NCBI RefSeq assembly: GCF_039536325.1
Contig: NZ_BAAAYO010000007.1
Location: 1 to 64,000, forward strand
DNA from: Paenibacillus_AB hodogayensis
GTDB lineage: Bacteria > Bacillota > Bacilli > Paenibacillales > NBRC-103111
DNA: 64,000 bases
Direction: 5' to 3'
In this document: positions 15,228-23,693 of the stretch, piece by piece
How positions within the stretch are numbered: the first letter of the stretch is position 1
Layout of the letters: the number at the start of each line of letters is the position of its first letter
Position numbers and translations under genes: made by a program
Notes under the pieces: model-generated
Databases searched by the model: none
What the model was told of the DNA's origin: nothing
The model's input: the letters and a program-made list of their open reading frames with translations, nothing else

Positions 15228-15545
15228 TTATTTGTCTTGCCCGATGTCGGCCTGCTGCGACGCTTCCCGGACAAGCCCGGCGAACCAGTCGCGGACCGCT
15301 TCCGGAATATCCGGGGCCGCTTCGCCGGACATCCAGTCCAAGAAATCGGAATCGTCCAGCGCCGAACGCGTCTCGGACAGCGTGTTGTTGTTGCCGCTAA
15401 TTTCCCCGAAGCCTTGATTCTGTTTCTTGCTGCTTTGGAAGTGAGAGGGGAAGTTGTTGCCCATGTTGACGCAGGACGCGCCTTCTACACTGCCGATATC
15501 GATGCGGCCGATAACGAAATTGGGCGAGAACAACGAGGCCGCCAT
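15228..15545 (-). CDS. GerPA/GerPF-like spore protein with C-terminal extension
   Basis: Protein of 105 residues. Residues about 8-68 carry the cluster motif (VIGRIDIGSVEGASCVNMGN, then SSKKQNQGFGEISGNNN and ALDDSDFLDW). They are followed by an acidic helical extension of about 35 residues (IPEAVRDWFAGLVREASQQA) absent from the other copies. The start ATG shares its A with the TGA of the preceding gene. Third gene of the minus-strand operon after the Hsp20-like gene (16250) and another small GerP-like gene (15754). The single Cys in the motif is unusual among the five copies. Confidence 0.7.
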   Translation of the reverse strand: MAASLFSPNFVIGRIDIGSVEGASCVNMGNNFPSHFQSSKKQNQGFGEISGNNNTLSETRSALDDSDFLDWMSGEAAPDIPEAVRDWFAGLVREASQQADIGQDK

Positions 15546-15754
15546 CAGCCGCCCCCGTTCGGGCGATCGTCCGCTCGACGCCTTCTGACGTACAGCCCGT
15601 CTGTCAGCTTATTGCCTTTGCCGTCGACTGAACCCATCGCTTCGCTGCTCCGTTCCGTGCTGACTCGGCCAAGCAGCACGTTGATGCCGCTGTTGACGGA
15701 CGAGCTTTCCGAGACGGTATCGATCTCGATCGATTCAAAGCGAATACGTACCAT
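15545..15754 (-). CDS. GerP-like small spore protein
   Basis: Protein of 69 residues: RIRFESIEIDTVSESSSVNS, then GINVLLGRVS, a Gly/Lys turn (GSVDGKGNKL) and a basic C-terminus. The pattern follows the GerPA/GerPF/GerPE type of small beta proteins. It is the most diverged of the five in this cluster and lacks the terminal D-x-D-x-x-D. ATG 15754 has GGAGGTTAAAT upstream; longer readings up to 15850 overlap the Hsp20-like gene without a ribosome site. It lies eight bases after the Hsp20-like stop and is coupled to 15228-15545. Confidence 0.6.
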   Translation of the reverse strand: MVRIRFESIEIDTVSESSSVNSGINVLLGRVSTERSSEAMGSVDGKGNKLTDGLYVRRRRADDRPNGGG

Positions 15755-15761
15755 ATTCGAT

Positions 15762-16250
15762 TTAACCTCCTTGTTCGGGACGTTCGGGAAGCGGAGGATC
15801 GTCCGCCGCGCCTGCGTCTGGCCGGTCGATCGCAATATCGATGGCCTCATCGGACGGCTTCGTGCGGAAGAACTCCACGGTCAGCAGTCCGTCCTTGCTG
15901 CGGGCTCTCATGCCTTCCGCCGCCGTTCCGGGCGGCAAAGGGATTTTGCGGTGAAACGGGCCGAAAAACCGTTCGGCAACAAGCAAACCGTCCTCTTCCA
16001 CCGGATACGGACAGACGAGATCGCCGCGGATGTGCAGCATGTTTTTATGTACCGAAAGCTTGACGGATTCCTCGATCCGGCAGCCCGGCAGCTCGATCAC
16101 GACGATAAAGCGGTCATCCGTCTGGAAAACGTCCGTTCTCGGCTGAGCGTTCGGAAGAAGCCCGGCAATGTCGTTCCAAAACTGATCGCCGAGCGTTTGG
16201 TTGGCTTGAGAACGCAGCTTTTTCCAGAAACGGTGGGGAGCTTCACTCAT
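15762..16250 (-). CDS. Hsp20/alpha-crystallin-like protein
   Basis: Protein of 162 residues. The alpha-crystallin domain is at about 45-135 (PRTDVFQTDDRFIVVIELPG, ESVKLSVHKNMLHIRGDL, FHRKIPLPPGT, SKDGLLTVEFF), clearer than in the paralogue at 14143. An acidic, Pro-rich tail follows. ATG 16250 is preceded by GGAAGGAGG. It heads a minus-strand operon with two GerP-like genes; in the plus-strand module the Hsp20-like gene comes last instead. A perfect SigE-type -10 box (CATACACT) lies about 50 bases upstream, which fits expression in the mother cell. Confidence 0.85.
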   Translation of the reverse strand: MSEAPHRFWKKLRSQANQTLGDQFWNDIAGLLPNAQPRTDVFQTDDRFIVVIELPGCRIEESVKLSVHKNMLHIRGDLVCPYPVEEDGLLVAERFFGPFHRKIPLPPGTAAEGMRARSKDGLLTVEFFRTKPSDEAIDIAIDRPDAGAADDPPLPERPEQGG

Positions 16251-16298
16251 AGGGGCGGGCCTCCTTCCTGTCTGCCTCGGCCTAAGCGCTTCCCTACC

Positions 16299-16306
16299 AG
16301 TGTATG
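16299..16306 (-). promoter_or_regulatory. SigE-type -10 box upstream of Hsp20/GerP operon
   Basis: On the minus strand CATACACT is an exact match to the SigE -10 consensus CATACANT, about 50 bases before the start at 16250. I see no convincing -35 element at the expected distance, so this rests on the -10 and the gene content. The other bases of 16251-16473 hold no gene I can support. Confidence 0.4.
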
Positions 16307-16473
16307 AGCGGCGGAGCCTGTCCCATGCAGAGGACATTGCGCATCCGCCTTTGCCCTCCGCACGAAGTTGCAACAAGCGCAAAAACCGTCCGCCCGAAGC
16401 TGCCCTGCGGGGCATACCTTCGAAACGAACGGTTTGGCGAGCGCGGAGCTGGCCGCTGCCCGGCTTGTCCGGG

Positions 16474-16800
16474 CTAGACGAGCTTGATCAGATGGACGAT
16501 CTGCGAATCGGTCCATACGCGTATAATATGATTGGACGAGTCGTATTGCACCTTGCCTTCGCCGACTTCGATTAACGGCTCCGAGCCGAGGCCGTAGAAA
16601 ATATCGTCCGCCAACGTCCGCAAAAATTCGATCTGCTCTTCGCGATCCAGACTTTCCCAATCGTCGCGCTCCATCTCGAACATTTCATAGCAATTGTCGA
16701 TTTGTCCGAGCGCCGTCCCGAAATCGCGGACGATGTCGCGGTACTCGCGGTTGAATCTGACACCCATTTCGTTCACAACCTTTATTTGATGTACCTCCAT
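16474..16800 (-). CDS. Conserved-looking hypothetical acidic protein
   Basis: Protein of 108 residues that I do not recognise. It is acidic and probably helical in the middle (DREEQIEFLRTLADDIFYGL), has many aromatic residues and ends in a hydrophobic strand (NHIIRVWTDSQIVHLIKLV). There is no signal peptide or membrane helix. The start is uncertain: ATG 16800 opens the frame, but ATG 16767 (MGVRFNREYRD) behind AAAGG is also possible. It lies on the minus strand between the GerP/Hsp20 cluster and the solute-binding protein gene. It may be the upstream member of the spore cluster, but nothing proves it. Confidence 0.55.
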   Translation of the reverse strand: MEVHQIKVVNEMGVRFNREYRDIVRDFGTALGQIDNCYEMFEMERDDWESLDREEQIEFLRTLADDIFYGLGSEPLIEVGEGKVQYDSSNHIIRVWTDSQIVHLIKLV

Positions 16801-16859
16801 CTTACCAAAAGCATGGCAGCATTATCCACTGGCGGATCCGCCGACTTTGCGCAATGGGG

Positions 16860-18464
16860 CTAATTGGCGGCAGGACGCATCGACTGCGCCTGCCGGATCT
16901 TCTCTTCGTATTGACGGAATATGACGTTGCCGTTGTAGCCCGTCATAATTTGCTCCCGGTATTCCGGCCACCGCTTCGCGGATTTGTCGGCGAATACCAT
17001 CTTTACCTGCAGCTCGTTCTGGCGCGCGCGCATTGCTTCCACGCTGATGCCGAGCGGCGGAGTAAGCGTCGTTCCCAGTCCGCCGTAAACGGGAATTCGG
17101 CCGAGTGTGTCGGCGATCCGCCGGTCGCGTTCCGTTCGGCGGGGATCGATCACGGTCAACCCGAGAACATGCGGCGTGTCCGGCGTGAAGAAATCCCATA
17201 TTTTCAGAAAATCTCCGTTTTGGACAATATCCTCGTCGATCTTGGCCGGAATGAGCGTAAGGGTCGATCCTTTTCGCGTATAGTGCACATTTTCCAGTCC
17301 GTAGTGGGTCAAAATAAACCCTTCTTCGCCCGACAGCCAGTCCAAAATCTGCGAAATCCGCTCCAGCTTTTCCGGGTTCAGGCCGGCGGCATTGTTGGCG
17401 TATACGAAAGGATACTGCGGCGTCGAAGCTGTCGCAATCGCCTGTTTGCCGAACGGATTGAATGGCACCCAATCCGCCGCCGGATTGATAGCCCTGCTGC
17501 GGGATTGAAGGCTGTCCGGATTGGCGTCGAACGCGAAATCCAGCGTATCGCCCAGCACGATGCCGACTTTTCCTTGAACGGCCTTGTCGATATGCTGGCG
17601 CCCTTTGTTCAGAAACCAGTCGGGGTCGACGACGCCATCGCCCATAGCACGCAAGATGTCGGTGACGACCTGTTCCACCTTCGAGTCCATCTGCATGTCG
17701 ATCAGCCGGTTATCGGCATAATAGGCCGGATACAGCAGGCCGTTCTTCACATATTCCGGCCAATCCGTGGAAAGGCGGGAGCCGTTGCCGGCGGTCGTGA
17801 ATCCGTATGTATCCGCCCTGCCGTTGCCGTCCGGGTCGTTGAACGTAAACGCTCTCAGTACGTTGTAATAACGCTCGTAGCTGTCCGGCACGTCTAAACC
17901 CAGCTTGTCCAGCCAATCCTTGCGGATGTAGTAGGAGCGGTAGGAGCTTTTGTCATACGGAATCGGAGCGCGGGCGAACTTATTGTGGAACTGGTATTGG
18001 CGCAGCTCGGACTCGTTCATCCAGTATTTAAAATAATGCGGCATCTTTTCCGGCGTCACATAGTAGGTCATATCCGCCAGCACATTGTCCAGCGCATGCT
18101 GGGCGCCGCCGTCCGCGCTAAGCTCTAGCCACATGTCGGGCGGATCGTTCGCAGAGAGCAGGGCGGCGATCTTCGTTTCGTAGTCGTTGCCCGGCTCGGT
18201 GTACGTAACCGACAAGCGGACGTTGAACTTGCGCTCGATGGCCTGCCGGACAAAATCACGTTCGGGGGCCGGAAGGCGGGACGTAGCGGGGCCGCCTATC
18301 AGCAGATGCAAGGTCATAGCGGAGCCGTCCGGTCCTGCAGCATGCGGCTGACGGGCACCGGCACCATTGTTGGCGACGGCGAGCCCGATCCATAAAGCCG
18401 CTCCTGCGAGGAGCACCGCCGTTGCCAATCCTAGGTACAGCCTGAGCTTTCTGTTCAAAAGCAT
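16860..18464 (-). CDS. Extracellular solute-binding protein, membrane-anchored
   Basis: Carbohydrate-type ABC solute-binding protein of 534 residues, longer than the usual about 440 and similar to the LipO/YtcQ-like group. It lacks a lipobox: the N-terminal hydrophobic helix (about 8-30, LRLYLGLATAVLLAGAALWI) has no Cys and would act as a signal anchor. Other motifs are LLSANDPPDMWLELS, KDWLDKLGLDVPDSYE and DPDGNGRADTYGF, the last a calcium-loop-like segment. GGAGGAAC precedes ATG 18464. It is divergent from the sensor/AraC gene at 18621 and has no permease beside it. It may deliver ligand to, or sense together with, that system. Confidence 0.85.
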   Translation of the reverse strand: MLLNRKLRLYLGLATAVLLAGAALWIGLAVANNGAGARQPHAAGPDGSAMTLHLLIGGPATSRLPAPERDFVRQAIERKFNVRLSVTYTEPGNDYETKIAALLSANDPPDMWLELSADGGAQHALDNVLADMTYYVTPEKMPHYFKYWMNESELRQYQFHNKFARAPIPYDKSSYRSYYIRKDWLDKLGLDVPDSYERYYNVLRAFTFNDPDGNGRADTYGFTTAGNGSRLSTDWPEYVKNGLLYPAYYADNRLIDMQMDSKVEQVVTDILRAMGDGVVDPDWFLNKGRQHIDKAVQGKVGIVLGDTLDFAFDANPDSLQSRSRAINPAADWVPFNPFGKQAIATASTPQYPFVYANNAAGLNPEKLERISQILDWLSGEEGFILTHYGLENVHYTRKGSTLTLIPAKIDEDIVQNGDFLKIWDFFTPDTPHVLGLTVIDPRRTERDRRIADTLGRIPVYGGLGTTLTPPLGISVEAMRARQNELQVKMVFADKSAKRWPEYREQIMTGYNGNVIFRQYEEKIRQAQSMRPAAN

Positions 18465-18554
18465 GTTCCTCCCGAATGGATAATCTATTCTATATATGTT
18501 ATCGTGTTTTCGTACAGAAGGAAAGAGCGGATATAGATGTCAGCCTGTCCGCCG

Positions 18555-18584
18555 TTTACAAGGTTGAAGCGAACGGGTTACAAT
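18555..18584 (+). promoter_or_regulatory. Promoter of membrane AraC gene
   Basis: TTTACA (18555-18560), an 18-base spacer and TACAAT (18579-18584). The start of transcription would fall near 18591, on the first possible ATG, which favours the ATG at 18621 as the translation start. Confidence 0.55.
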
Positions 18585-18620
18585 TAAGGAATGATGAATA
18601 GCGCTCTCACGGGGGACTCT

Positions 18621-20870
18621 ATGAAAAAAACGAACGGATTTCAACGACTGCTGTTGTCTTATTTGCCCGTCTTTTTTCTCATAGTCGCGACGCTGCTGTT
18701 TCTGGCTTATTTGTCGTTGAACGAAATGTCGACGCGTTCGGCCATGAAAGCGAATACGCTGCTGTCGCATACGATTAGCCAGACGATCGACGGGGTGCTG
18801 CGAGGCGTCGACGAGATGATCAGCGGCGAACTGCGGGATAACGAGAAGCTGACGCAGTTTTTCGCGGACATTCCCGCTTCGGAACGGCGACAGGTCGATT
18901 ACGAGGCCGCGGCCGCTCTAGGGGCCATTATCCGCAAGCAGCCGCTCGTGCACTCGATCTATTTGTACCGGACGAAGGACGCTACGGTACTGACTCCTTC
19001 CTCCATCTCGGGTCTGAACGCTTTCGGGGACAAGGAATTTATCGGTTCGAGGATATCCAGCCTGCGGCCCTTCCATTGGGAAAATAAGCGGTTCTACCAG
19101 GAAAGTCCCGGCTTTGGCGGCGCCGACGTCGTCAGTCTGGTCAGGATTGCCGATTTATCGGACCGCAGTCTGCTGGTCGTGCATGTCAGCACAGCCAAAC
19201 TGAGCGAAATGATCGGCAGCATGTCCGAATCGAAGCTCAATTTCGTGGAGCTGATCGACGAATCGGGCAAATTGATCGCGTCGAAGGCGTCGACCGGACC
19301 GTCCGGCCAAGAGGGTGCCGTTCCGGATTCGGGCAAGGAGCTGGCGCATATCCGCTCGGACTATACGGGCTGGTCCGTCAGAGTCGGCATCTACAAATCG
19401 AGCATTCTCGATTGGGTTTCGTCGCTGTTCTACGTGTGGATCACGCTCGGCTTTATCGTCGTGGCGCTGGGCGCCGTCTGGTTCGTGCTGGTCACGCGGC
19501 GCCATTACCGCCCGATCCTGACATGGGCAAGTCGCATCGAGGCGTATGCGCGGCTCAAGAGCCGCAAGCTGCAGTTGGACGAGCGGAAGGACGAGTTCAA
19601 ATATATCGAGAACGCGATCGATCAGCTTCTGGACGAGCATAGTATGCTCCAGGTTAAGGACGAAGAAAATATCGTATACCGCCGCAGGCACGTTTTCCTC
19701 CATCTGTTGGAGGGCGAGGGAGGCATGGGCGACAAGCTCCAGAATATGGAGCTGCTCGGCTTAAGCGGGGACGACTCTACCTGCATGACCGTCATGCTGT
19801 TCGAAATCGACCAGTTTCAGGAGTTTACGGCGAAGTACAACCGCCGCGATCAGCAGTTGTTGAAGCAGGTGATCGGCAACGTGCTACGCGAAATTGCCGG
19901 AGACATGCGCCTGGCGCTGTACGGGGAGTGGGTCAACCCGCACCGTTTTGCCGTCCTGCTGCAATTGGCGGGCAAGGAAGGCGCCGAGGAGACGGCTGTC
20001 TCCCTCTCCGATAAGCTGCGAGAGTGGATCGGCGACAACATGTCGTTCACCGTAACGGCCGGGATCGGCGGCGTATACCCTGAGCTTGCCCGGCTGCCCG
20101 AGTCGTTCCGGCTCGCTTCCAGGCTGCTCGGCTACAAATCGTCGCTCGGCGCGAACCGGATTATCGTGGAGGCCGATACGCAAGTGCCGCACGGGGAAAC
20201 GTTCAAGCAGCTTGAGGAAATCCGGCTGCTTTGCCAGTCGTTCCGCGCCGGCGATCCGGCGTGGGAAGAACGGCTGCATAGTTTTTACCGCTCGATCCGC
20301 AACAGCTTGTTTACGAGAGACGACCTCTACAATGTATTTACGATGCTGACGGTCCATTTGCACCGCGAAATGATGGAACTTCCCGCGGAGTTTCAGGATA
20401 TTTGGAATTCTTCCGCCGCCCTTCGCATCGACCGGATCATGGAGCGGCACGAGACGCTCGATGCGATATACGGGGAGCTGGATGCGCTGCTCGTCGAAGC
20501 GTTCGAGGAGATGCGGCGGCTCCGGGAGAAAAAATCGTCGCATCATATGCTGCAAAACATCAAACAATATATTGCCGAGCAATACGGCAATCCGGAATTG
20601 TCGCTTGCTTCGGTGAGCGAGCAGTTCGGCTACAACGCTAGTTACTTGAGCCGTATTTTCAAGGAAGAGTTCGGCGTCAAATTTATCGATTACGTCACCC
20701 AGATCCGCATCGAGAAGGCGACCCGGCTGCTCAAGGAAACGGAAGACGCGGTGCAGCACGTTGCGGAAGAAGTGGGCTACACGAATGCGCTATCGTTTAT
20801 CCGCGCCTTCAAGAAGCAGACGGGAACGACGCCCGGCAGCTATCGCAAAGAGCTTCCGGAAACGATATAA
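18621..20870 (+). CDS. Membrane-bound AraC-family regulator with extracellular sensor
   Basis: Single-protein transmembrane regulator of 749 residues. The first membrane helix (about 10-32) is followed by an extracellular double-Cache-type sensor (about 35-270), then a second helix (about 275-300, FYVWITLGFIVVALGAVWFV). A cytoplasmic linker with a degenerate GGDEF-like stretch follows. Last comes a C-terminal AraC double helix-turn-helix (LASVSEQFGYNASYLSRIFK, VAEEVGYTNALSFIRAFKKQ). This layout is common next to sugar ABC systems in Paenibacillaceae. I use ATG 18621 (GGGGGAC upstream). The ABC genes at 21162-24530 are the likely target. Confidence 0.88.
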   Translation: MKKTNGFQRLLLSYLPVFFLIVATLLFLAYLSLNEMSTRSAMKANTLLSHTISQTIDGVLRGVDEMISGELRDNEKLTQFFADIPASERRQVDYEAAAALGAIIRKQPLVHSIYLYRTKDATVLTPSSISGLNAFGDKEFIGSRISSLRPFHWENKRFYQESPGFGGADVVSLVRIADLSDRSLLVVHVSTAKLSEMIGSMSESKLNFVELIDESGKLIASKASTGPSGQEGAVPDSGKELAHIRSDYTGWSVRVGIYKSSILDWVSSLFYVWITLGFIVVALGAVWFVLVTRRHYRPILTWASRIEAYARLKSRKLQLDERKDEFKYIENAIDQLLDEHSMLQVKDEENIVYRRRHVFLHLLEGEGGMGDKLQNMELLGLSGDDSTCMTVMLFEIDQFQEFTAKYNRRDQQLLKQVIGNVLREIAGDMRLALYGEWVNPHRFAVLLQLAGKEGAEETAVSLSDKLREWIGDNMSFTVTAGIGGVYPELARLPESFRLASRLLGYKSSLGANRIIVEADTQVPHGETFKQLEEIRLLCQSFRAGDPAWEERLHSFYRSIRNSLFTRDDLYNVFTMLTVHLHREMMELPAEFQDIWNSSAALRIDRIMERHETLDAIYGELDALLVEAFEEMRRLREKKSSHHMLQNIKQYIAEQYGNPELSLASVSEQFGYNASYLSRIFKEEFGVKFIDYVTQIRIEKATRLLKETEDAVQHVAEEVGYTNALSFIRAFKKQTGTTPGSYRKELPETI

Positions 20871-20953
20871 ACAAAAAAACGGCTATCGGTAAGAAAACGT
20901 ATATAAGGGGAGCGGGACCGTACGCAGACTGTCGCAGCAAAGGCGCGACGTCG

Positions 20954-20978
20954 GCGGGATAACGGATTCCGCTTTTTT
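20954..20978 (+). terminator. Rho-independent terminator after AraC gene
   Basis: GCGGGA (20954-20959) pairs with TTCCGC (20967-20972), including one G-T pair, followed by six T (20973-20978). Confidence 0.6.
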
Positions 20979-21066
20979 GCGTCCCTGTGGCGCCCGACCA
21001 ACAAAAATGCTTATGCCGTAAAAAATCAAATATTTACGGAACAGTCGGCAAAATGATAAGTTACTG

Positions 21067-21086
21067 AACGAGCCGGCCGGTTCGTT
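21067..21086. promoter_or_regulatory. Dyad element upstream of ABC operon
   Basis: AACGAGCCGG CCGGTTCGTT is a 20-bp dyad with one mismatched position pair, about 75 bases before the binding-protein start. It could be an operator. I could not place a promoter at a sensible distance in 20979-21161. Confidence 0.35.
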
Positions 21087-21161
21087 TCAAGCAGAAAATG
21101 TCGAGATACAGGGAATATTGTTGGAAAGACCCGAGGTTGCCTATATAAAAGGAGGGTTCGC

Positions 21162-22619
21162 ATGAAAGTGAAAATGAAATCGATTTCGACTGCACTTGCG
21201 TTATCTCTCGTCGCACTTTCCGCAGTCGGCTGTGCCAAGGCTCAAGAGCCGGCCAAGGATGCCGCCCCTGCTCCGCAGAACGGAACGTCTCAAGGAGCTG
21301 CTTATACGGAAAACGGACTACCCAAAGATCAGAAAGTTACATTGAAGGTCGGTTTCTTTGAAAGCGGAATGGGGCGCGAATGGTTCGATTTCGCCATGAA
21401 CACATTTAAAGAAAAGTTTCCGAATGTCAGCTTCGAGGTCGTATACTCTCCGAAGATTGATACGATCACGGGAACGAAGATCGCCGCCAACAACGACAGC
21501 GATATGTTCGATCTGTTCTCCGGCAACATTCCGGGCGGCGTGGAAGCGCTTGTAGCCGCAGGCAAGCTGGAGCCGCAGGAAGATCTATGGGATCGCAAGG
21601 CGTATGACGGGGGCGGCAAAACGCTGAAAGATATCGCTCTCGATGGCGAATATGCGTCGGCTCCGCGCGTAATGGGCAAGACGTATGCGCTGCCCGTCGC
21701 CGGTACCGCCGGGGGACTGATGTACAACAAAGCGCTGTTCGAGCAAAACGGCTGGAACCAAAACCCGAAAACATGGGACGAGTTCATGAAGCTTTGCGAA
21801 GCGATCAAAGCGAAGGGCGTCATTCCGGTAACGTTCCCGGGCGTGTATCCAACCTATATCGAGAACGCTTTCGGAGCGTGGAAGCTGTTCGAGCTAGCCG
21901 AAGCGAACGGCAACCTGAAAAAATTCGAAGACGATTTCCGCAGTTTCAAGCTTCCTAATCATACGTCCCCCGAAAGTGTCGAACGTTGGAACAAGATTTA
22001 CGAAATGGGCAAGAAAGGTTACTTCCCCGAAGGTGTATCCGCCCTCAACCATACGCAATCGCAAATGCAGGTCATTCAAGGCAAAGCGGCTATGGTGTCG
22101 ACCGGAACGTGGGTACAGAACGAAATGAAGGAGTCCACGCCGCCCGATTTCAAATGGGGTTTCATGAGCGTGCCGATGACGAACAAGGCGGACGACACGA
22201 TCTGGATTCGTCTGTCCGCGGGCAACGGGAACTACATCTGGGCGGCCAAGCCGGAGTTGAATAAGAAATGGGCCAAGGAATTCAACGTATGGTTGTGGAA
22301 CTTGTCCGTTCAATCGGTCATCGCGGAAAAAGGCGGCATGCTGCCGGCGCGCAAAGATTTCTCCGACGACGCGGCCAGAGCGGCCAAAATCCAGGATGCG
22401 CCGAAAGCGATGTACGAGTATATGAAGAAAAACAAGGTCATGCTGGAAAGCGGCTTCCGCAACGTTAGCTTGACCGATCCCGCTTATCAGCAGTCCTTGA
22501 AAGTTATCAACGAAGCGATCTCGCAAATCGCCATCGGCAAGCAGGAGCCGCTGCCTAAGCTGCAGGAAGCCGAGGAGCTGCTGAAGAAAGCGATAGACGC
22601 CCAAGCTCAGAAAAAATAA
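21162..22619 (+). CDS. Carbohydrate ABC transporter substrate-binding lipoprotein
   Basis: Extracellular lipoprotein of 485 residues of the family 1 sugar-binding type. The lipobox is SAVGC (Cys24), followed by an Ala/Pro-rich tether. Typical features are SFEVVYSPKIDTITGTKIAA, LPVAGTAGGLMYNKALFEQN and NQNPKTWDEFMKLCEAIKAK, and a Lys-rich C-terminus. GGAGGG precedes ATG 21162. First gene of an operon with two permeases; an intercistronic hairpin after the stop may keep its message more abundant than theirs. The sugar is unknown. Confidence 0.92.
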   Translation: MKVKMKSISTALALSLVALSAVGCAKAQEPAKDAAPAPQNGTSQGAAYTENGLPKDQKVTLKVGFFESGMGREWFDFAMNTFKEKFPNVSFEVVYSPKIDTITGTKIAANNDSDMFDLFSGNIPGGVEALVAAGKLEPQEDLWDRKAYDGGGKTLKDIALDGEYASAPRVMGKTYALPVAGTAGGLMYNKALFEQNGWNQNPKTWDEFMKLCEAIKAKGVIPVTFPGVYPTYIENAFGAWKLFELAEANGNLKKFEDDFRSFKLPNHTSPESVERWNKIYEMGKKGYFPEGVSALNHTQSQMQVIQGKAAMVSTGTWVQNEMKESTPPDFKWGFMSVPMTNKADDTIWIRLSAGNGNYIWAAKPELNKKWAKEFNVWLWNLSVQSVIAEKGGMLPARKDFSDDAARAAKIQDAPKAMYEYMKKNKVMLESGFRNVSLTDPAYQQSLKVINEAISQIAIGKQEPLPKLQEAEELLKKAIDAQAQKK

Positions 22620-22641
22620 CGTTTCGATTCCGGCAGGGGGC

Positions 22642-22658
22642 GTGCGGCTAGTCCGCAC
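22642..22658 (+). other. Intercistronic hairpin between binding protein and permease
   Basis: GTGCGG (22642-22647) pairs with CCGCAC (22653-22658), flanked by further complementary bases, with no T run. Hairpins at this place in sugar ABC operons commonly stabilise the upstream mRNA; here that is inferred. Confidence 0.45.
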
Positions 22659-22704
22659 AAGCTCCTTGCAGCGGATCGGACTTGCGCGAAAGGAGCGCTG
22701 AACC

Positions 22705-23652
22705 GTGGCGACCTCTTACACGGAAACGAAGACAGCCAACCCGAAACGGGGCCGCATGATGCAAAAAGCGAATGTGCAGCGCACGATTTTTATTTTGCTG
22801 GCGGTCACGCCCGCTTTTGCCGGCTATGTATTGTTTACGTTGTATCCGAATCTCTTATCCGTTTATTATTCGCTGTTGAACTGGAACGGCATTTCCGCCC
22901 CGAAGTTCGTCGGGCTGGACAATTATACCGCGATGCTGCAGGACAAATACGTTTGGCGGGCGCTTTTGCACAATTTGTTCTATATGGTAACCATTCCTGT
23001 CCTCGTTATCGGCATCTCGCTGTTTCTCGCGTATTTGCTGACCAATAAAGGCTATAAGGGGACTAAAGCTTTCAAGGTGCTGTTCTTCTTCCCGAACGTA
23101 TTGTCCACGGTCGTCGTCGCTTTGCTGTGGGCGTTTATATACGATGGAAGCTTTGGTTTGCTGAATGGACTTCTTCACTTGGTCGGCATCGATATGAACG
23201 GTTTTTACTGGCTCGGGGATACGAGAACGGCGCTTTCCGCCATCGTTCCGCCATTCGTATGGGCCGGCGTCGGACTTTATGTCGTTATTTTCATGAACGC
23301 GATGATTACGATTCCGAAATCGTTGTACGAATCGGCGGTTATGGAAGGCGCGGGACATATGACCCGGCTGTTCCGCATCACAATTCCGCTCATTTCCCCG
23401 ATTATTCGCGTAAGCGCCATCTTCCTTGTCCTCGGAACGCTGAAAAGCTTCGACAAGGTGCTTATCTTGACCAACGGCGGTCCGGCCGGCTCGACGGACG
23501 TCATCGGCTTGTACATGTTCAATCTGGCTTTCGGGAACGAAGCGCACAACTACGGCTACGCTTCGGCGATCGGCATGTTCTTGTTCGTTATTCTGGTGGG
23601 CGCGAAGCTGCTCGTCGACAAGCTGCTCCCTAACCAATCGTATGAATATTAA
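22705..23652 (+). CDS. Sugar ABC transporter permease (MalF-like)
   Basis: Six-helix inner-membrane permease of 315 residues. The family EAA loop region is ESAVMEGAGHMTRLFRITIP (about 210-229), which docks to the shared ATPase. The N-terminus ends in basic residues before the first helix (about 28-52). It starts at GTG 22705 with AAAGGAG nine bases upstream. Partner of the next permease; no ATPase gene is present, so a general MsmX-type ATPase encoded elsewhere is expected. Confidence 0.93.
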   Translation: MATSYTETKTANPKRGRMMQKANVQRTIFILLAVTPAFAGYVLFTLYPNLLSVYYSLLNWNGISAPKFVGLDNYTAMLQDKYVWRALLHNLFYMVTIPVLVIGISLFLAYLLTNKGYKGTKAFKVLFFFPNVLSTVVVALLWAFIYDGSFGLLNGLLHLVGIDMNGFYWLGDTRTALSAIVPPFVWAGVGLYVVIFMNAMITIPKSLYESAVMEGAGHMTRLFRITIPLISPIIRVSAIFLVLGTLKSFDKVLILTNGGPAGSTDVIGLYMFNLAFGNEAHNYGYASAIGMFLFVILVGAKLLVDKLLPNQSYEY

Positions 23653-23693
23653 CAATCGAACCTTAGTTTTGCCTATAAAGGGAGGTGGAGCGA

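Noticed and set aside
15213..16307. A plus-strand frame of 364 codons covering the GerP/Hsp20 minus-strand operon
   Set aside because: The minus-strand genes have ribosome sites, coupled starts and family motifs; the plus frame has none and looks like an antisense shadow.
21121..21149. TTGGAA-17-TATAAA as promoter of the binding-protein gene
   Set aside because: The start of transcription would fall on the ribosome site, leaving no leader; a promoter further upstream is more likely.
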